NCBI GenBank assembly: GCA_964511215.1
Contig: CAZEER010000070.1
Location: forward strand, 1 to 11,074
Length of the DNA: 11,074 bases
Origin: CAZEER01 sp964511215
Lineage (GTDB): Bacteria > Fidelibacterota > Marinisomatia > Marinisomatales > UBA1611
Direction: 5' to 3'
Part shown: positions 6,523 through 11,074 of the stretch, one piece after another
Numbering within the stretch: position 1 is the stretch's first letter
Layout: the number at the start of each line of letters is the position of its first letter
Notes under the pieces: model-generated
What the model was told of the DNA's origin: nothing
Databases searched by the model: none
What the model saw: only the letters and a program-made list of their open reading frames with translations
Program-made: the position numbers and the translations under genes

Positions 6523-6900
6523 GTGTCTACTTTTTATAAAATTTTATCAATTTGCCTATTTTGGGGATCAATTATTTTATTAGCGCAAGATAATACCCCT
6601 AAAGAAAGGACTATTGTAATTAAAAAATCAGAAGATCAGTGGATAGCTATTGATAAGGTTCAACATTTTTCCTATAGCTGTTTGGTCTCGCTTGGTGTAC
6701 AGTACATTCTGGTAAATAAAATCCAGTTTGATGAAAAAAGTGCATTACCCTATTCTTCTCTAATGAGTCTTTCTGCTGGTATTTTGAAAGAGCTGAATGA
6801 TAAAAAAGGGAAAAATGGTTATTTTAGTTTTAAAGATATGGTTGCTAATGGATTTGGAATATTATTTGCAGGGATAATTATTTCTTTTCAAACAGGTTAA
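6523..6900 (+). CDS. YfiM/DUF2279-like exported membrane protein
   Basis: A 125-residue protein with an N-terminal signal-like segment (residues 5-21, KILSICLFWGSIILLAQ), which lacks the lipobox Cys of E. coli YfiM. The core carries the family pattern: DKVQH (Asp44, His48) at the start of the first helix, KELND (Lys89, Glu90, Asp93) after a small-residue helix, and FSFKDMVANGFG (Asp105, Asn109) leading into the last hydrophobic helix. This D..H / KE..D / D...N-G pattern is shared by YfiM-like proteins and resembles VanZ-like membrane proteins. The biochemical function of the family is not settled. The start is GTG with a good Shine-Dalgarno site. The dehydratase gene follows after 16 nt, suggesting an operon without an evident pathway link. 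Confidence 0.75.
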   Translation: MSTFYKILSICLFWGSIILLAQDNTPKERTIVIKKSEDQWIAIDKVQHFSYSCLVSLGVQYILVNKIQFDEKSALPYSSLMSLSAGILKELNDKKGKNGYFSFKDMVANGFGILFAGIIISFQTG

Positions 6901-6916
6901 TGTTCAAATAACTAAT

Positions 6917-7870
6917 ATGGAATGGCCAGATAAAATTTTAAATGCTTCAAAACGTATTAAACCTTATGTAAGAAAAACATATTTAAATCGTTCTCATTAT
7001 TTTTCGGAATTAGTAAGTGGGGACGTTTGGTTTAAATTAGAGAACCACCAGGTAACTGGTTCATTTAAATCTAGAGGTGCGGTAAATAAACTACTCTCGC
7101 TATCACCAGAAAAGAAAAAAGAGGGTATAGTTTCTGCTTCCACGGGTAATCACGGTGCAGCCGTTGCCTATGCGGCAAAACAATTAAATATATCATGTAC
7201 AATATATGTTCCAGAGGATGCTTCATCTGCAAAATTAAAAAACATGGAAAACTATGATGCGATTATTAGAGTATATGGTGATGATTGTGTTGAAGCAGAA
7301 AAAAAAGCCAGGGCTGAATCTTCCTTAACCGGCAAAACTTATGTATCTCCCTATAATGATCTAGATGTGATCGCTGGCCAAGGTACGATAGGAGTAGAAA
7401 TAGAATCACAATGCGAGGATCTAGATACTATTATTATTTCTGTTGGTGGAGGTGGATTGGTTGGAGGAATCGCAATCTATTTAAAATCAATTTGGCCACA
7501 AATTAATGTAATTGGTGGTTCTCCTGAAAATTCAGCAGTAATGATGCATTCTGTTAGTGAAGGGAGAATATTGAACATGCAATCAAAACCTACATTGTCT
7601 GATGGAACTGCCGGGGGTGTTGAGGAAGATTCTATAACTTTCCCAATTTGTAAAAATATGATAGATAAGTTTGTACTGGTAAATGAAAATGAAATAAAGG
7701 ATGCAATGATTGATTATATAAAAAATGAACATGAACTTATAGAAGGCGCAGCTGGTACGGCAGTTGCTACATTATTAAAAATGAAAGATGATTTGAAGGG
7801 ATCCAAGGTTGGTGTTATTATATGTGGAGGGAACATATCTTTGGAAACTCTTCGAAAAATTTTAAAATAA
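6917..7870 (+). CDS. PLP-dependent threonine/serine dehydratase-like enzyme, fold type II
   Basis: A 317-residue cytoplasmic enzyme with the catabolic threonine dehydratase/serine racemase layout and no C-terminal regulatory ACT domain, so it is not full-length biosynthetic IlvA. Seen motifs are FKLENHQVTGSFKSRGA with Schiff-base Lys51, STGNHGAA (substrate loop), SVGGGGLVGG (phosphate-binding glycine loop) and ICGGN near the end. Known relatives deaminate L-threonine or L-serine to 2-oxo acids, racemise serine, or (EutB type) act in hydroxyectoine breakdown. The residue that contacts the pyridine nitrogen is usually Ser in TdcB and serine racemase (SGGN) but Cys303 here, so the substrate class is left open. 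No Shine-Dalgarno site is visible. The large secreted-protein gene starts 9 nt after its stop. Confidence 0.9.
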   Translation: MEWPDKILNASKRIKPYVRKTYLNRSHYFSELVSGDVWFKLENHQVTGSFKSRGAVNKLLSLSPEKKKEGIVSASTGNHGAAVAYAAKQLNISCTIYVPEDASSAKLKNMENYDAIIRVYGDDCVEAEKKARAESSLTGKTYVSPYNDLDVIAGQGTIGVEIESQCEDLDTIIISVGGGGLVGGIAIYLKSIWPQINVIGGSPENSAVMMHSVSEGRILNMQSKPTLSDGTAGGVEEDSITFPICKNMIDKFVLVNENEIKDAMIDYIKNEHELIEGAAGTAVATLLKMKDDLKGSKVGVIICGGNISLETLRKILK

Positions 7871-7879
7871 GATAAATAT

Positions 7880-10800
7880 ATGATGCCTCAAAATTTTTTA
7901 TTTTTATTTATAATAAGTTTTATTTTTTCAGAAGAGAAAAAATTTTTTCAGACTCCATTTCAGGATTCATTCAAATATAATCATGTTGGGAAAATTGGAG
8001 ATAATCCATTTCCTACAAATCCAATGAGCGATAGGGCTGTTGGATATTTATTACAAGGTAAGGCACAGACTGCGATATCTAATTATGGCAATATTATTAA
8101 TTGGGATGAACACCCAATGGGAATTTGGAATGGATATTCATATCTACCATCTGTAGCTTTTTTAGCTGGAGTTCCTGGACATCAATATTCATATATTTTT
8201 TTGTGGAATAATATTGAATATGTTGTTGATGCCGATGGCGTAGCTCTCTATGGTATTTGGGAATCAAGTGATGCCTATGATAGATGGTTTGAGGGTGGTG
8301 ATACGACATTTGTTGGAATTATTTTCGATACAAATGAAGATTTTGGTAAATGGTATCCGGATAGTATCTCCAAAAAAAATTCAAAGGAATTTTTTAATGG
8401 TCCGTATCAATGGAGTATTGATCATGACACCAAAAAAATATTACTCTCTTCATTTGGTGAATTAGATCCAAATAAATCATCTGCAAGAATAGGTTTCATC
8501 TATCCATGGGCTTTAAGACCAAAATTGATTCGAAGAGAAGATCAGTTTGATTTTTTTAATTACGGAGATGACTTGGAAGAGTGGACAGATGATGATGAGT
8601 ACATGTATTATGGTTATAATGTGGCAGAATCATGGCTGTCCAGAATACAAAATTCTCCAAATGGTGAGTGGCATGCTTCAACAATGGCCAGGGTTAACAC
8701 TCACAATACTAAAGTAAAAAACGGGGATGTTTTTGGAGACACCTATGTCACTGACCCCGGAGATACATATCCTTTACTGGCACATAGTGCCTTCTCTGAT
8801 ACTTGGCCCGAACGATATAATGAAAGCACTGGGATGAACGAATTATATTGGCCAGGATGGTGGTCACAAGACTATAATATAAATCTCCCAGGATGTTCAC
8901 AGTCTAGGAAAGATCCAGATTGCTGGGAAGAAGTCCCGGGAAGATTTATATCAGATATGGAAGTCTATATGGAATTCGATGATCGATGGGCACATCGAGG
9001 CAATATGGTTAATACAAATGATGATTATGAACAGACCGGGTATCCGATGGGACTTCGTGTAATGGCAGAAGCCCATTCCTATGGTGTTTCTTATGCTGAA
9101 GATATTTTATTTGTGACAGTGAAAGTGAGAAATGAAAGTGGTGATTGGTGTGCAGAAGATGAAAATGGAGAACCAATCGTTGATGACTTTGGGAATCAAA
9201 AATGTGGAGAAGGTATGATAATGCCAGACGGAACAAAATTAAATCAAGGTAAAGGTTTTGATTATGAAGGTACTACACTAGGTTTTTATTTTGATGCAGA
9301 TGTTTTAGTGGGGGATGAAAGCGGATACAATGCAAATTACCACACAAATGATGATGATTTTATGAAATATTATTGGGAAATTTTCGAACTCAACAATGAA
9401 CGTATGTTAATTTCCATGGCAATGGTGGGAGACTACGACGGTTTTAGTGGCACTGCTGGTTATGCTATGAATGGTGAGGCTTCTCCTGGCACAGATTTTG
9501 GTATAGTTGCAACCCAACTACTAGACTCACCGAGAGCCACAGACCCTGTAGATCTTGACCAAGATGGTACTGTTGATATATTCCCGGGAGAGCCATTAAA
9601 AATGACGGATTGGCATTGGTTTGACTGGTATAGTAGGCCTGGAGTACCTCAAATGGAGAGCAATAGCAGTAGCTGTTATACCGGTGCAGATGGTTGCCCA
9701 CAAGCCAGAAATAAAGAAGAGATCATGTATAAAATTATGGCTGGAGATACAACTAATCTAAGTCAAAACGAACACCAATGGCACTTCCACACACAAAACC
9801 CAGGAACAGACCTAGGTTCTGAGCTTAATCCTCATTTTGATTCCTTAGAGGGATTACTTGAGGAAACTGCATTCCTCAGAGACCCAGAAGGTCTTGATTG
9901 TTCAATATTTTTAAGTTGTGGACCGTTTGATCTTCCAGTGGGACGTGAAGTACCTTTCTCTTTCTGTATTATTTTTGGCCAAAATGAGGAAGACCTAGTT
10001 AATAATGCTCGATTCGCGCAAGTAATGTATAATTCAAGGTATCAGGGATTTACTCCACCAACGAGACCTACTGTATATACAGAAACAGACACAGGATCTG
10101 TAAAGATTTATTGGGACAATGCTGCAGAAAATACCGTGGATGTATTAACAGGATATTCTGATTTTGAAGGTTATAAAATTTACAAAAGCACTGATGGAGG
10201 TTCAACCTGGGGAAGAGCATCAGATAGAATTTATGATACGGATGGTTTATTTGTGGGCTGGCGTCCATATATGCAATTTGACTTATCAGCCGAGAAAGAT
10301 TCCCTGCACTGTGTTTATTCTAATTCATATGATTGTGAAAGAATGCAGCGAAGAAATCATAGTATTAGTGGAGCAGATCCATATTTTCCATGGTTTAGTC
10401 TAGGCGATGATACTGGTCTTGATATCATTCGATTAGAAGAATCAGATTGGAAAATAGTTAACGGAGTTACCTATAAATATGCCTATGTTGATAATAATGT
10501 GATTGATGGAATTGAGTATACATATTCTGTTGTAGCATATGATATGGGGGTTGAGCCTACATACCACACAACCTATATTCCCATTGGTGATGGTCAATTT
10601 GAGACTGTAATTGACACCAATTATTCCAACCCGAATGAATGGGCTAATCCTGAAGGTTATGCCTCAATTGAGAATTCAAAAGGGACAACAATTCTTGATC
10701 GAAATTTTGTACAGGTTTATCCAGGTATTCAACCGCAAGAAAATTTAAGTCAGGTTAAGGTTGTTCCAAATCCATACATTGCTAGATCACAATTCAAAGA

Positions 10801-11056
10801 AACAGAATTTCAAAGACAAATCCGTTTTACAAATCTACCTAGAAAATGTAAAATAAAAATCTATACAATATCAGGAGAGCTAGTATATCAAATAGATCAC
10901 GATAATGATTCTTCTGGTAACGAATGGTGGGATTTGAGAACAATGAATAATCAAGAAATTGCCCCGGGCTTATATCTGTATCATATTTTAAACATAGATC
11001 CTCAGAGTGGTAAAGAAATTGATGAAATAGTGAATAAGTTTGCTGTAATTCGTTAG
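7880..11056 (+). CDS. large secreted protein with Fn3-like and Por/FlgD-like C-terminal sorting domains
   Basis: A 1058-residue protein. The N-terminus has a hydrophobic signal (NFLFLFIISFIFS before EEKKF), unusual in having no positive charge ahead of it. Residues about 25-725 form an acidic, Trp/Tyr/Asp/Gly-rich region without a family I recognise, containing a calcium-site-like DxDxDG loop (Asp558, 560, 562, 566). A fibronectin-type-III-like part starts near 726 (GSVKIYWDNAAENT, then FEGYKIYKSTDGG). The last hundred residues (from about 959, VKVVPNPY, then IRFTNLP, IKIYTISGELV, GLYLYHI, NKFAVIR) match the FlgD-Ig-like/Por-secretion C-terminal signal common in Marinimicrobia and Bacteroidota, which sends proteins through the outer membrane by a type IX-like route. 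Twelve cysteines include five close pairs: 339/348, 424/442, 599/606, 674/680 and 811/819. Probably a cell-surface or secreted structural or binding protein; no catalytic motif is visible. Two ATGs (7880, 7883) are possible starts. Confidence 0.85.
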   Translation: MMPQNFLFLFIISFIFSEEKKFFQTPFQDSFKYNHVGKIGDNPFPTNPMSDRAVGYLLQGKAQTAISNYGNIINWDEHPMGIWNGYSYLPSVAFLAGVPGHQYSYIFLWNNIEYVVDADGVALYGIWESSDAYDRWFEGGDTTFVGIIFDTNEDFGKWYPDSISKKNSKEFFNGPYQWSIDHDTKKILLSSFGELDPNKSSARIGFIYPWALRPKLIRREDQFDFFNYGDDLEEWTDDDEYMYYGYNVAESWLSRIQNSPNGEWHASTMARVNTHNTKVKNGDVFGDTYVTDPGDTYPLLAHSAFSDTWPERYNESTGMNELYWPGWWSQDYNINLPGCSQSRKDPDCWEEVPGRFISDMEVYMEFDDRWAHRGNMVNTNDDYEQTGYPMGLRVMAEAHSYGVSYAEDILFVTVKVRNESGDWCAEDENGEPIVDDFGNQKCGEGMIMPDGTKLNQGKGFDYEGTTLGFYFDADVLVGDESGYNANYHTNDDDFMKYYWEIFELNNERMLISMAMVGDYDGFSGTAGYAMNGEASPGTDFGIVATQLLDSPRATDPVDLDQDGTVDIFPGEPLKMTDWHWFDWYSRPGVPQMESNSSSCYTGADGCPQARNKEEIMYKIMAGDTTNLSQNEHQWHFHTQNPGTDLGSELNPHFDSLEGLLEETAFLRDPEGLDCSIFLSCGPFDLPVGREVPFSFCIIFGQNEEDLVNNARFAQVMYNSRYQGFTPPTRPTVYTETDTGSVKIYWDNAAENTVDVLTGYSDFEGYKIYKSTDGGSTWGRASDRIYDTDGLFVGWRPYMQFDLSAEKDSLHCVYSNSYDCERMQRRNHSISGADPYFPWFSLGDDTGLDIIRLEESDWKIVNGVTYKYAYVDNNVIDGIEYTYSVVAYDMGVEPTYHTTYIPIGDGQFETVIDTNYSNPNEWANPEGYASIENSKGTTILDRNFVQVYPGIQPQENLSQVKVVPNPYIARSQFKETEFQRQIRFTNLPRKCKIKIYTISGELVYQIDHDNDSSGNEWWDLRTMNNQEIAPGLYLYHILNIDPQSGKEIDEIVNKFAVIR

Positions 11057-11060
11057 AAAA

Positions 11061-11074
11061 ATGAAAAATATTTT
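11061..11074 (+). CDS. start of a further gene, 3' cut by window end
   Basis: An ATG 4 nt after the TAG stop of the secreted protein begins MKNI, a typical signal-peptide opening, and the window ends after four codons. Same strand and tight spacing suggest an operon mate. In genomes of this type an outer-membrane PorV-like partner often stands here, but that is a guess from context alone. Confidence 0.35.

Noticed and set aside
8097..10403. Several short ORFs on both strands inside the secreted-protein gene
   Set aside because: They are shadow frames of a continuous 1058-codon gene, with no start signals or family-like sequence.

Overview
The window is AT-rich bacterial DNA, with every supported gene on the + strand and a run of exactly 100 Ns, so it is probably a scaffold from a metagenome-assembled or single-cell genome. 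The best lineage guess is a marine bacterium of the Candidatus Neomarinimicrobiota (SAR406/Marinimicrobia) type or a relative in the Fibrobacterota-Chlorobiota-Bacteroidota group. The guess rests on the very large secreted protein ending in a PNP-motif, FlgD/Por-like C-terminal sorting domain, on the small Lys-rich lipoproteins, and on weak or absent Shine-Dalgarno sites. No marker gene is present, so this is inference.

Left part (1-3638), a surface-glycan cluster: a GT-A-type glycosyltransferase cut by the window edge, an AlgI-like MBOAT O-acyltransferase, an SGNH/GDSL-like membrane-anchored protein starting 2 nt after it, and a small lipoprotein whose probable CTG start overlaps the SGNH stop codon. 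The natural reading is a polysaccharide being assembled and then O-acylated: the MBOAT moves acyl groups across the inner membrane and the SGNH partner transfers or removes them outside.

Middle part (3639-6097): a 260-nt AT-rich upstream region, then one lipoprotein gene (3899-4988) with an Ala/Glu/Lys coiled-coil stalk of 15-residue repeats and about six MORN_2-type repeats. Its repeat array is interrupted by the 100-N gap, which puts the two halves in different frames; the frame agrees again if the two contig ends simply overlap by 33 identical bases. It is followed by a small exported protein of unknown function and, directly after its stop, a HAD-family phosphatase with a TTG start.

Right part (6098-11074): a 425-nt stretch holding a weak terminator-like hairpin and a 37-codon single-span membrane ORF; a YfiM/DUF2279-like exported protein (GTG start, good Shine-Dalgarno); a PLP-dependent threonine/serine dehydratase-like enzyme; and a 1058-residue secreted protein with Fn3-like and C-terminal sorting domains and five close cysteine pairs. 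The first four codons of another gene follow at the edge. The last genes are 9-16 nt apart and are probably co-transcribed, although their functions do not obviously connect.

I found no RNA gene, CRISPR array, insertion sequence or integrase. Nothing here is clearly a new system. The points most worth a second look are the composite coiled-coil/MORN lipoprotein with its gap, the two overlooked small genes, and the secreted giant.
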